Assembly (NCBI RefSeq): GCF_024166365.1
Contig: NC_064835.1
Span: forward strand, 65,142,607-65,206,606
Direction: 5' to 3'
Source: Elephas maximus indicus
Lineage: Eukaryota > Chordata > Mammalia > Proboscidea > Elephantidae
DNA length: 64,000 nucleotides
Numbering within the stretch: position 1 is the first letter of the stretch; each line of letters opens with the position of its first letter. Below the pieces are notes generated by a model. That model was not told the DNA's origin, did not search any database, and was given only the letters and a program-made list of their open reading frames with translations. The translations under genes were made by a program, and so were the position numbers. Positions 1 to 10,562 of this stretch are shown here, one piece after another.

Positions 1-453
1 TGCCAGACACTTGAATGGCCTCTAGTCACTGAGAGGATGGTGATGTCCCCTATTGATTGGACATCAAGCATGGGGGGGGTAAGGTAGGGGTGAGGGGTGA
101 GGATGCTATTGTTCCCTACAGCAAAAGGGATGTTTTCACCTTTCTTGTACCCTCAGCACACGCAAAGTTTTTCAGGAACAAATAAAGGACGTCCTCTTGG
201 GCTCCAGTCACAGCTCTCTGGGGTTGCCGTTCTAAGGGACCCTCCGTCCCGCCCGCTTCCCAGCCTTCTCTGCAGAGGCCAAGGTTACAGAGAGTGACCC
301 CAGAAATGCTGGGTGGAGACAGGCGAAACCACAGAAAAGAGGCACTCGTCAAGCTTCCGGGGCTTTGTTCTTTAACCTGGGCCGTCGGTGGCGGCTGGAA
401 CAAAAGGGGTAGCTGCAGGACGGGACACCGAAGGACGGCAGACATTGCCCAGA

Positions 454-463
454 GCGCATGCGC
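454..463. promoter_or_regulatory. NRF1-like site
   Basis: The decamer GCGCATGCGC is a perfect match to the palindromic NRF1 core typical of CpG-island promoters. It lies inside the CpG-rich block and is missing from the right arm. Confidence 0.55.
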
Positions 464-500
464 AGTGAAATCAGCTTTGGGTGGAGCCGATAGTTTGTGA

Positions 501-515
501 CCAGCAGGGGGCAGC
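501..515 (+). promoter_or_regulatory. CTCF-like core motif
   Basis: CCAGCAGGGGGCAGC fits the central CTCF consensus (CCASYAGRKGGCR) closely. It lies 38 bp after the NRF1-like site, in sequence deleted from the right arm. Occupancy is inferred only. Confidence 0.55.
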
Positions 516-814
516 ACGAGCCTGCGTCCCCAGCTGTGGCAAGCAAGAGGCGGCCTCGCGGGTGGAGGACCGACTGGCAAAGGACTGGGAGCAGCAGAAG
601 ACAACGGGGGCCGAGACAAAGGGTAAAATTATCTGAACGACCGGTACGTGACATTAATGCGCACGCCTGGCCCCAGACCAGCCGCCCCTGACGCCGGAGG
701 CTGAGAAGTCCTGTGCTCCCCACATCAGTACGGTATAGCAGATGAGCCGTCTGGTGCACTGCTCCAGCAAGCCAGCCTTACCCTGAAGCCGAAACATTCT
801 TTCCACTCTCATCG

Positions 815-950
815 ATTACTCTGTCACTTTGGACAAGTTATCTAACCTGTCTGAGCCTCGGTTTCCCCATCTGCTAAATGGAGTTAAAGGCCCGCCTCGT
901 TGGATCGTTGAGGAGCTCAGAAGCACACAAGAAAATGCTTAATGAATGTT
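815..950 (+). repeat. MIR fragment (left-arm copy)
   Basis: It carries the MIR core, with 'cactttggacaagttat' followed by 'cctcggtttccccatctg' and 'aatgaatgttcacc'. The partner copy is at 13690-13850, so it predates the inverted duplication. Confidence 0.75.
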
Positions 951-1179
951 CACCTTGTCAACCAGAAACGACCATAACTAGTTGAGACCAGCCCAAGGTG
1001 CTTACACCTATAACCTTATTTAACTGGTATTTTCCAAACTCACATCCTCTTGAGACTTCATCAAAGTAAAGCCAAGAAGCCTTGCACCTATTATAAACAA
1101 AAGAAGGGACGTGCGGCCCAATCACAAACTTGCCCCCTCCTTTGAAAGAACCCACCTTTGCTTAAAAGACAACTTTCTA

Positions 1180-1385
1180 GAGCCCTGGGGGCAAAACAGT
1201 TAAACCTTGGCTGCTAATCCAAAGTTCAGCACTTGGAACCTACCCAGAAGCTCGCCAAGAAAGACTTGACTATCTGCTTCCTAAAAATTAGAGCCAAGAA
1301 AATTCTATGGGGACAGTTTGACCCTTTCACATGGGGTCACTATGAGTCAAAATCGACTTGATCACAGACAACATTCCTTTTTTTT
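1180..1385 (+). repeat. AfroSINE, degenerate (left-arm copy)
   Basis: It has the order expected of an afrotherian SINE: 'gagccctgggggcaaaacag' head, 'tcactatgagtcaaaatcg' near the tail, then an A/T-rich end. The inverted counterpart is at 13225-13470, so insertion came before the duplication. Confidence 0.75.
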
Positions 1386-1389
1386 TTTC

Positions 1390-3185
1390 CCCCCAACTAA
1401 CTTCCCCAAATCTTCTTACAAAAAGAGATCACTATTTTTGTCAAATTGAAGCCTTTGGTACCTCCTCTTGAGTGCCAGGCTTCCTCGCTGCAGCAATTTG
1501 GTTTACTTCCAAATAAAATCTTTGTTAGTATTTTTATAACCCAACTCTAGAATCTGTCATTTAACAACCCTTAATCACTACTTTTCTTATTACATGTACT
1601 TGTCTGTCTATGCGTCTCCCCCCTCCACTATGGGGTGACAAGAGGCAAGGCAGAAGCACGACGCTGGTTCCACATACGGGGATTGATAAAACAAATTAAT
1701 ATATTGAGGATAATCGGAGCCAGGTTTCCCTCTTCAGAGAAAGGAATTTCAAATACATAAAAGAATAAAACTAGAAAGCCATGTCTTGTTAGATTCAAAT
1801 CTGAATAATCGGTGCGAACTTAGGGATTTTAGTAAATATAAATGTAAATGTGAGTGTAGGTACAAATATATTCTTTAGCTCTGTCCATTAACAGGGTCTT
1901 GTAGCAGTGACCCCAATAACAATGGCCATAGGAGGATCCAAATCTTGTCTTCTACATAACATTACCCACTAAAAGAAACCAAAACTCCTTGGGAAAATGG
2001 CTGATTCAAGGGGCAGGGCACAGAAAGTATAAGGTAAAGTCAATGCATCTTGTCCCAGATGAAAGGAAATGCTCAAGGAATGATGAGGACATGTCAAAAA
2101 GACACAAGAATTTTGACAATGGTGTCAAAACATTTCAGTAACAATTTAGTTCAAAATAATTCCATAGTCTCTTTAAAAATGGTGCTGGTACAACTGGACA
2201 TCTTCATGCAAAAGAATGAAGTTGGATCCCTACCTCATACCATATGTAAAAATGAACTGAAAATGGACTAAAGACCTAAACATAAGAGCTAAACCTATAA
2301 AACTCTTAAAAGGAAACATAGGTGTAAACCTTTGTGACCTTGGTTTTGGCAATGGTTTCATAGATACAACACAGCAGCACAATCAACAAAAGAAAAATAG
2401 GTAAATTGGACTTCATCAAAATTAAAAAACAAAAACAAAACAACTCCTATGCTTCAAAGGACACTATCAAGAAAGTGAAAAGATAACCCATGGAATAGAA
2501 GAAAATATTTGCAAACCATATATCTGATTAGGAACTTGGATCTAGGTATATAAAGAGCTCTTACAACTCAATAATATAAACACAAATAACCAAATTTAAA
2601 GATAGGCAAAGAATGTGAAGAGACATTTCTGCAAAGAAAATACACAAATGACCGATAAGCACGTGAAAAACTGCTTAATGTCATTAGTCATGAGGAAAAT
2701 GCAAATCAAAACCACTTTGCACCCACCAGGATAGCTATAATTTAAAAAAGTAGATAATAACCACCGTTGGTCAAGACATGGAAAACATTAAAGCCCTCAC
2801 ACACTGCTAGTGGGAACGTAAAATGGTGCTGCTGCTTTAGAAAAGAACCTCGTGGTTCCCCAAACAGTTGCACGTAGAGTTACCATTTGGCCCAGCAATT
2901 CCACTCCTAGGCATATACCTAAGAGAAACAAAACTGTATACTCACACAAAATTTCTTTATGAATATTTATAGCAGCATTATTCATAATAGCCAAAGAGTG
3001 GAAGTAACCCAAATGCCCATTAACTGATAAATGGATAAATGAAATGTGGTATAGCCATATAACGGGATACTATCCAGCCATGAATAGGAATGAGTACTGA
3101 TGCATGCTACAACATGCATGAACCGTGAAAACATTATGCCAAGTAAAAGAAGCCACTCACAAGAAAGCACATGGTTTATGATCCC
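1390..3185 (+). repeat. Old L1 relics in sense orientation (left arm)
   Basis: From about 1990 to 3185 the sequence follows the end of mammalian L1 ORF2 and 3' region in sense. It includes blocks ancestral to 'ccaaatgcccattaactgat' and 'actatccagccatgaatagg'. The part from 1390 to about 2000 resembles an L1ME-type 3' UTR also seen near 47000-47500. Reading frames are badly broken. Subfamily names are tentative. Confidence 0.7.
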
Positions 3186-3540
3186 TTTTGGTTTTCTATC
3201 TCCAGCTGTTTGCACGCGTCATTATAGTACTTTACTTTGTCTTCTGGAGCCGCCTTTTGAAATCTTCTGTTAGTTCTTTTACTTCATCATTTCTTCCTTT
3301 TGCTTTAGCTGCTTGATGTTTGAGCGCAAGTTTCAGCATCTCCTCTGACATCGTCTTGGTCTTTTCTTCTTTTCAGAAGTAGACTGCCAGGTCCTTCTTC
3401 CTAGTCTGTCTTAGTCTGGAAGCTCAGCTGAAACCTCTCCTCCATAGGTGACCCTGTTGGTATCTGAATACCAGTGGCATGGCTTCCAGCATCATAGCAA
3501 CACGCAAGCCCCCACAATACAATGAACTGACAGACACGTG
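3186..3540 (-). repeat. Internally deleted RTE LINE fragment
   Basis: On the minus strand, 3540-3363 resembles the 5' UTR of the afrotherian RTE element. It joins directly to 3362-3190, which resembles the linker between endonuclease and reverse transcriptase. The intervening endonuclease region is missing. It abuts the inner end of the left arm. Confidence 0.6.
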
Positions 3541-3550
3541 GGGTGGGGGT

Positions 3551-3930
3551 AATAGCTTTATTGAGATATAATTCATGTACTTACAATTCCTTTATTTAAA
3601 GTGTCCAGTTCAATGGTTTTTAGTATATTCACAGAGTTGTGCAATCAACAGCACAATCAATTTTACAACATTTTATCACCCTTCCATAAAACACCCATTC
3701 CCTTTGTTAGCTACCACCTCCAATTCCTCTGGTCCTCAACTCCCAACCCTAAGCAATGACAGTGGTTATTATCTACTTTTTAAAATTATAGCCATCCTAG
3801 TGGGTGCAAAGTTGTTTTGATTTGCATTTTCCCGATGACTAATGATGTTGAGCGGTTTTTCATGTGCTTATTGGTCATTTGTGTACTATCTGTCTCTATA
3901 GATTTCCTTATTCTGGACATTTTATATAAT
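3551..3930 (-). repeat. Old L1 3' UTR, antisense, interrupted
   Basis: It starts with the typical antisense L1M tail 'tttattgagatataattcat' and continues with the 3' UTR. It is interrupted at 3759-3887 by a displaced ORF2-region segment, then resumes at 'tgtctctatagatttcctta' and runs on into the right arm. Confidence 0.75.
3759..3887 (+). repeat. 129-bp displaced duplicate of an arm segment
   Basis: This matches 11874-12002 base for base in length and also pairs with about 2640-2770 of the left arm, so the window has three copies. Here it sits out of place inside L1 3' UTR sequence. The flanks suggest short microhomology around 'atctactt'. Confidence 0.75.
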
Positions 3931-4312
3931 GGGATCGTAAACTATGTGCTTTCATGTGATTGGCTTCTTTTACTTAGCATAATGTTTTCAAGGTTCATGT
4001 ATGTTGTAGTATGTATCAGTACTTCATACCTATTGATGGCTGGATAATATTCCATTGTATGGCTGTACCACATTTTGTTTATCCATTCATCAGTTAACGG
4101 ACATTTGGGTTATTTCCACTCTGGCTCTTATGAATAATGCTGCTATAAATATTCATAAAGAAATTTTTGTGTGGATATACATTTTTGTTTCTCTTAGGTA
4201 TATACCTAGGAGTGGAATTGCTGGGCCAAATGGTAACTCTATGTGCAAATGTTTGAGGAACCACGAGGTTCTTTTCTAAAGCAGCTGCACCATTTTATGT
4301 TCCCACTAGCAG

Positions 4313-4322
4313 TGTGTGAGGG
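4313..4322 (+). repeat. Target-site duplication of the full-length L1 (left copy)
   Basis: TGTGTGAGGG lies next to the poly-T tail. The identical partner is at 11838-11847. Confidence 0.9.
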
Positions 4323-5334
4323 TTTTTTTTTTTTTAATTTTTATTATGCTTTAAGTGTAAGTTTACAAATCAAGTCGGACTGTCATACAAAAATTTATAA
4401 ATACCTTGCTATATACTCCTCATTGCTCTCCCCGTGATGAGACAGCACATTCTTTCCCTCCACTCTCTCTTTTCGTGTCCATTTGGGCAGCTTCAGACCC
4501 CCTCTACCCTCTCATCTCCCCTTCAGACAGGAGATGCCAACATAGTCTCATGTGTCTACTTGATCCAAGAAGCTCATTCTTTACCAGTATCGTTGTCTAT
4601 CCCATAGTCCAGTCTAATCCCTGTCTGAAGAGTTGGCTTTGGGTATGGTTCCTGTCTTGGGGTAAGAGAAGTTCTGGGGACCATGACCTCTGGGGTCATT
4701 CTAGTCTCAGTCAGGTCATTAAGTCTGGTCTTTTTATGAGAATTTGGGGTCTGCATCCTGCTGCTCTCCTGCTCCCTCAGGGGTTCTCTGTTGTATTTCC
4801 TGTCAGGGCAGTCATCAGTTGCAGCTGGGCACCATCTAGTTCTTCTGGTCTCAGGCTGATGTAGTCTCTGCTTTATGTGGCCCTTCCTGCCTCTCTGGCT
4901 CATAATTACTTTGTGTCCTTGGTGTTCTTCATTCTCCTTTGCTCCAGGTGGGTTGAGACCAATTTATGCATCTTAGATGTCTGCTTGCTAACGTTTAAGA
5001 CCCCAGACGCCACTCCCCAAAGTAGGATGCAGAATATTTTCTTAATAGATTTTATTATGCCAATTGACTTAGATGTCCCCTGAAACCATGGTCGCAAACA
5101 CCTGCCCCTGCTATGCTGGCCTTCGGAGCATTTAGTCTATTCAGGAAACTTCTTTCCTTTTGGTTTAGTCCAGTTGTGCTGACCTCTCCCGTATTGTGTG
5201 TTGTCTTTCCCTTCACCTAAAATAGTTTTTATCTACTATGTAATTAGTGAAAGCCCCTCTCCCTCCATCCCTCCCTCCCCCCTCTTATAACCCTCAAAGA
5301 ATGTTCCCTTCTCTGTTTAAACTACTTCTTGAGT

Positions 5335-8300
5335 TCTTATAATAGTGGTCTTATACAATATTTGTCCTTTTGCAGCTACTAATTTCACTCAACATAATGC
5401 CTTCCAGATTCCTTCACGTTATGAAATGTTTCACAGATTCATCATTGTTCTTTAGCGGTGCATAATATTCCATTGTGTGAATATACTGTAATTTATTTAT
5501 CCATTCATACTTTGATGGACACCTTGGTTGCTTCCATCTTTTTGCTATTGTAAACAGTGCTGCAGTGAACATGGGTGTGCAAGTATCTCTTCGTGTAAAG
5601 GCTCTTATTTCTCTAGGATATATTCCAAGGAGTGCGATTGCAGGATCGTATGGTAGTTCTATATCTAGTTTTATAAGGAAGTGCCAAATTAATTTCCAAA
5701 GTAGTTGTACCATTTTACATTCCCACCAGCAGTGTATAAGAGTTCCAGTCTCTCCACAACCTCTCCAACATTTATTATTTTCTGTTTTTTTTGATTAATG
5801 CCAGCATTGTTGGAGTGAGATGGAATCTCATTGTAGTTTTGATTTGCATTTCTCTAATGGCTAATGATCGTGAGCATTCCCTCATGTATGTGTTAGCTAC
5901 CTGAATGTCTTTTTTAGTGAAGTGCCTGTTCATATCCTTTGCCCATTTTTCAATTGGGTTATTTGTCTTTTTACAATATCATGTAGATTGTAGAGATTAG
6001 GCACTGATCGGAAATGTCATAGCTAAAAACTTTTTCCCAGTCTGTAGGTAATCTTTTTACTCTTTTGGCGAAGGCTTTGAATGAGCATAGGTATTTGATT
6101 TTTAGGAGCTCCCAGTTATCTGGTTTCTTTTCTGCATTGTTAGTAATGTTTTATACACTGTTCATGCCATGTGTTAGGGCTCCTAGAGTTGTCCTTATTT
6201 TTTCTTCCATTATCTTTATTGTTTTATATTTTATATTTTGGTCTTTGATCCATTTTGAGTTAGTTTTGTGCATGGTGTGAGGTAGGGATCTTGTTTCATT
6301 TTTTTTACAGATGGATATCCAGTGATGCCAGAATCGTTCATTAAAAAGGCTGTCTTTTCCCCATTGAACTGACTTCGGGCCTTTGCCAAATATCAGCTGC
6401 TTATACGTGGACAGATTTATGTCAGGATTCTTAATTCTTTTCCATTGGTCTATGTATCTGTTGTTGTACCAGTTCCAGGCTGTTTGGACTACTGTGGCAG
6501 TATAATCTAAAATCAGGTAGAGTGAGGCCTCCCACTTTATTCCTCTTTTTCAGTAATGCTTTACTTATCTGGGGCCTCTTTCCCTTCCATATGAAGTAGG
6601 TCATTGGAATTTGGATCAGAATTACATTAAATGTGTAGATTGCTTTTCGTAGGATAGACAGTTTTATAATGTTAAGCCTTCCTATCCATGAGCAAGCTAT
6701 GTTTTTCCACTCATGTAGGTCTCTTTTGGTTTATTGCAGTAGTGTCTTGTAGTTTTCTATGTATAGGTCTTTTACATCTCTGGTAAGATTTGTTCCTAAG
6801 TATTTCATCTTCTTGGGGACTACTGTAAATGGTATCGATTTGGTGATTTTCTCTCTGATGTTCTTTGTGCTGGTTTAGAGGAATCTGGTTTTTGTATGTT
6901 TATCTTGTATCCTGATACTTTGCTGATCTCTTCTATTAGTTTCAGTAGTTTTCTTGAGGATTCTTTAGGGTTTTCTGTGTATAAGATCATGTCATCTGCA
7001 AAATAGAGATACTTTTACTTCTTCCTTGCCAATCTGGATGCCCATTATTTCTTTATCTAGCCTAATTGCTCTGGCTAGGACCTCCAACATAATGTTGAAT
7101 ACTAGTGATGTTAAAGGGCATTCTTGTCTGGTTCCTGTTCTCAAGGGGAACGCTTTCAGACTCTCTCCATTTAGGATGATGTTGGCTGTTGGCTTTGTAT
7201 AAATGTCCTTTATTATGTTGAGGAATTTTCCTTCTATTCCTATTTTGCTGAGAGTTTTTGTCATGAATGGGTATTAAACTTTGTCAAATGCCTTTTCTGC
7301 ATCAATTGATAAAATCATGTGGTTCTTGTCTTTTGTTTTATTTATGTGATGGATTACATTAATTGTTTTTCTAGTGTTGAACCATCCCTGCATATCTGGT
7401 ATGAATCCCACTTGGTCATGGTGAATTATTTTTTTGATATGTTGTTGAATTCTATTGGCTAGAATTTTGTTGAGGATTTTTGCATCTAAGTTCATCAGGG
7501 ATATAGGTCTGTAATTTTCTTTTTTTGTGTGGCATCTTTACCTGGTTTTGGTATCAGGGATATGCTGGCTTATTTGAATGAGTTTGGGAGTATTCTTTCC
7601 TTTTCTATGTTCTGAAATACCTTTAGTAGTAGTGGTGTTAATTCTTCTCTGAAAGCTTGGTAGAACTCTGCAGTGAAGCCATCGGGCCAGGGCTTTTTTT
7701 TTTGTTGGGAGTTTTTTGATTACCTTTCCAATCTCTTCTTTTGTTATGGGTCTATTTAGTTGTTCTACCTCTGTTTGTGTTAGTTTAGGTAGGTAGTGTG
7801 TTTCTAGGAATTCATCCATTTCTTCTAGGTTTTCAAATTTGTTAGAGTACAATTTTTCATCGTAATCTGATATGATTCTTTTAATTTCAGTTGGGTCTGT
7901 TGTAATATCACCCATCTCATTTCTTATTTGGGCTATTTACTTCCTCTCCTGTTTTTCTTTTGTCACTTTGGCCAATGGCTCATCAATTTTGTTAATTTTT
8001 TCAAAGAACCAGCTTTTGTCTCGTTAACTTTTTCAGTTGTTTTTCTGCTTTCTATTTCATTTAGTTCTGCTCTAATTTTTATTATTTCCTTTCTTCTAGT
8101 GCCTGAAGGTTTCTTTGTTGCTCTCTTTCTATTTGTTCAAGTTGTAGGGATAATTCTTTGATTTTGGCCCTTTCTTCTTTTTGTTGGTGTGTATTTATTG
8201 ATATAAATTGACCCCTGAGCACTGCTTTCGCTGTGCCCCAAAGGTTCTGATAGGAAGTGTTTTCATTCTCATTGGATTCTCTGAATTTCTGTATTCCATC

Positions 8301-9101
8301 CTTAATGTCTTCTATAACCCAGTCTTTTTTGAGCAGGGTATTGTCCAGTTTCCAAGTGTTTGATTTCTTTTCCCTGCTTTTTCTGTCATTGATGTCTACT
8401 TTTATGGCCTTACGGTCAGAGAAGATGCTTTGTAATACTTTGAAGTTTTGGATTCTGCTAAGGCTTGTTTTATGACCTAATATGTGGCCTATTCTAGAGA
8501 ATGTTCCATGTGCACTGGAAAAGAAAGAATGCTTGGCTGCTGTTGGGTGGAATGTTCTGTATATGCCTATAATGTCGAGTTGGTTGATTGTGGCATTTAG
8601 ATCTTCTGTGTCTTTATTGAGCTTCTTTCTGGATGTCCTGTCCTTCACTGAAAGTGGTGTGTTGAAGTCTCCTAATATAATCGTGGAGCTGTCTATCTCA
8701 CTTTCCAATGCTGTTAGAGATTGTTTTATGTATCTTGCAGCCCTGTCATTGTGTGCATAAATATTTAATATGGTTATATCCTCCTGGTATATCATCCCTT
8801 TAATCATTATATATTGTCCTTCCTTATCCTTTGTGGTGGATTTACCTTTAAAGTCTGTTTTGTCAGAAATTAATATTGCCACTCCTGCTCTTTTTGATTG
8901 TTGTTTGCTTGTTATATTTTTTTCCATCCTTTGAGTTTTAGTTTGTTTGTGTCTCTAAGTCTAAGGTGTGCCTCTTGTAGGCAGCACATAGACAGATCGT
9001 GTTTTTTTAATCCATTCTGCCACTCCCTGTCTCTTTATCGGTGCATTTAGTCCATTAACATTCAGCATAATTATGAATAGGTATGAGTTTAGTGCTATCA
9101 T
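5335..9101 (-). pseudogene. L1 ORF2 (endonuclease / reverse transcriptase), broken
   Basis: It starts near the ATG at 9101 (MIALNSYLF, then LNVNGLNAPIKRQG). The apurinic-type endonuclease occupies about 9080-8400, including the conserved 'ILGDFNTPLS' stretch. The reverse transcriptase lies at about 7900-6990, with '[15 protein letters not shown]' and '[11 protein letters not shown]' motifs. The C-terminal part includes '[12 protein letters not shown]' near 5460. Many frameshifts and stops split it into at least six frames. The intact protein nicks target DNA and primes reverse transcription. Confidence 0.88.
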
Positions 9102-9559
9102 TTTGACGTCTTTTTTTGTGTCTCATTGGCAGTTTCTGTTTCCCACTTAATTTTTTGTGCTGAGTAGTTTATGTTTATATATTGTTTTTTCCTCTTTTTT
9201 GTTGTTGATTTTGTTTCTGCTGAGTCTCTATTTTTTTCTTGCATTTTATTTTGATGAGTAGGATAGTTAGTTTCCTTTGTGGTTACCTTAATATTTATCC
9301 CTATTTTTCTAAGTTTAAACCTAACTTTTATTTCTTTATATTGCCTTGTTTTCCTCTCCATATGAAGATCTATGACTACATTTCTTAGTCCCTCTTTATT
9401 ATTTTATAGTTGTCTTATTTTACATAATGATATTGCATTTCCCTGTTTTGAGCTTTTTTTAAATCTTGATTTACTTTTGTGATTTCCCTTTCTGGGTTAA
9501 CATCTAATTGCTCTGTCCAGTGTTCTAGTCTTGGGTTGATACCTGATATTATTGATTTT

Positions 9560-10562
9560 CTAACCAAAGAACTCCCTTAGTATTTCTTGCAGTTTTGGTT
9601 TGGTTTTTATGAATTCCCTAAACTTCTGTTTATCTGGAAATGTCCTGATTTCACCTTCATATTTGAGATACAGTTTTGCTGGATATATGATTCTTGGCTG
9701 GCAATTTTTTTCCTTCAATGCTTTAATATAGGTCATCCCATTGCCTTCTTGCCTGCATAGTTTCTTCCGAGTAGTCCGAGCATTCTTATTGGCTGTCCTT
9801 TGTAAGTGACTTTTCATTTATCCCTAGATGCTCTTAAAATTCTCTCTATCTCTGGTTTTGGCAAGTTTGATTATAATATGTCTTGGTGACTTTCCTTTAA
9901 AATCTACCTCATGTGGAGTTGGATGAGCATCTTGGATTGATATGTTTTCATCTTTCACGATGTCAGGGAAGTTTTCTGCTAACAAATCTTCAACAGTTCT
10001 CTCTGTATTTTCTGTTATCCCTCCCTGTTCTGGTACTACAATCACTCGTAGGTTATTTCTCTTGATGGAGTCCCACGTGATTCTTAAAGTTTCTTCATTT
10101 TTTAAAATTCTTTTATCTGATTTTTCTTCAAATATATTGTTGCCAAGTGCTTTATCTTCAGGCTCACCAAATCTGCCTTCCTCTTGCTCGATTCTGCTCC
10201 TCTGACTTTCTGTTGAGTTGCCTAATTCTGTAATTTTATTGTTAATCTCCTGAATTTCTGATTGCTGTCTCTCCATAGATTCTTGGAGCTTATTAAAATT
10301 TTCACATTATATTCTAGAATAAACTTTTTAATTTCTTCAGCTGTTTTATCTGTGTGTTCCTTGGATTGTTCTGCATATTGTCTCACGTCCTTTCTGATGT
10401 CTTGAAGAGTTCTGCATATTAATCTTTTGAATTCTGCATCTGGTAATTCCAGGAAGGCACCTTCATCCAGAAGATCCTTTGTTCTCTGTTCTGAGTGCTT
10501 GTTGAAGTGATCATGGCCTATTTCTTTATGTGATTTGATATTGACTGTTTTCTCCGAGGCAT
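9560..10562 (-). pseudogene. L1 ORF1 (RNA-binding chaperone), broken
   Basis: The ATG at 10562 begins MPRRKQSI, as expected for this L1 family. A coiled-coil stretch follows, with ESMERQQSEIQ near 10276, then the RNA-recognition part (about 10200-9830). The basic C-terminal domain ends with the conserved 'FPDKQKFREF' type motif and a stop at 9560. At least two frameshifts break it, one upstream of 10276 and one at about 9820. The intact family product is a ~330-residue trimeric nucleic-acid chaperone that coats L1 RNA. Confidence 0.85.

Larger units (their letters stand above)
190..720. promoter_or_regulatory. CpG-rich segment, candidate CpG-island promoter or enhancer
   Basis: This is the most CpG-dense stretch in the window, with CpGs clustered around 226-260, 380-470, 485-580 and 610-700; nearly all other DNA here is CpG-poor. 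It includes an NRF1-like palindrome and a CTCF-like core. In the opposite arm 184-545 is absent and 545-720 survives with many CpGs changed to TpG or CpA. This pattern suggests the left copy escaped methylation-driven decay and may be active. No splice-supported exon is evident next to it. Confidence 0.6.
1..3185 (+). repeat. Left arm of a large inverted duplication
   Basis: This stretch reappears reverse-complemented as 14273 down to 11848 and then 4312 down to 3931. Base 3 pairs with 14271, and the inner end (GATCCC at 3180-3185) pairs with 3931-3936. The match runs through an AfroSINE, a MIR, old L1 sequence and apparently unique DNA, so it is a duplicated segment and not two unrelated repeat copies. 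By-eye identity is roughly 90% at the outer end, about 97-98% over much of 1465-2620, and 92-94% near the centre. The arm continues past the left edge, so its outer boundary is unseen. Confidence 0.93.
3186..3930. other. Spacer between the two arms
   Basis: These 745 bp lie between the arms. They contain an antisense, internally deleted RTE fragment (3186-3540), the 3' UTR of an old antisense L1 (3551-3758 and 3888-3930), and an extra copy of a 129-bp arm segment (3759-3887). Pairing stops abruptly at 3185 and 3931. Confidence 0.8.

Noticed and set aside
4406-4864. 152-codon frame on the + strand
   Set aside because: It is antisense to the 3' UTR of the full-length L1; the same wording recurs at 48190-48680 in another L1 copy.
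8257-8760. Hydrophobic-looking frames on the + strand (8257-8475, 8482-8760)
   Set aside because: They are antisense to L1 ORF2; A-rich coding sequence read backwards gives F/L/S-rich false proteins.
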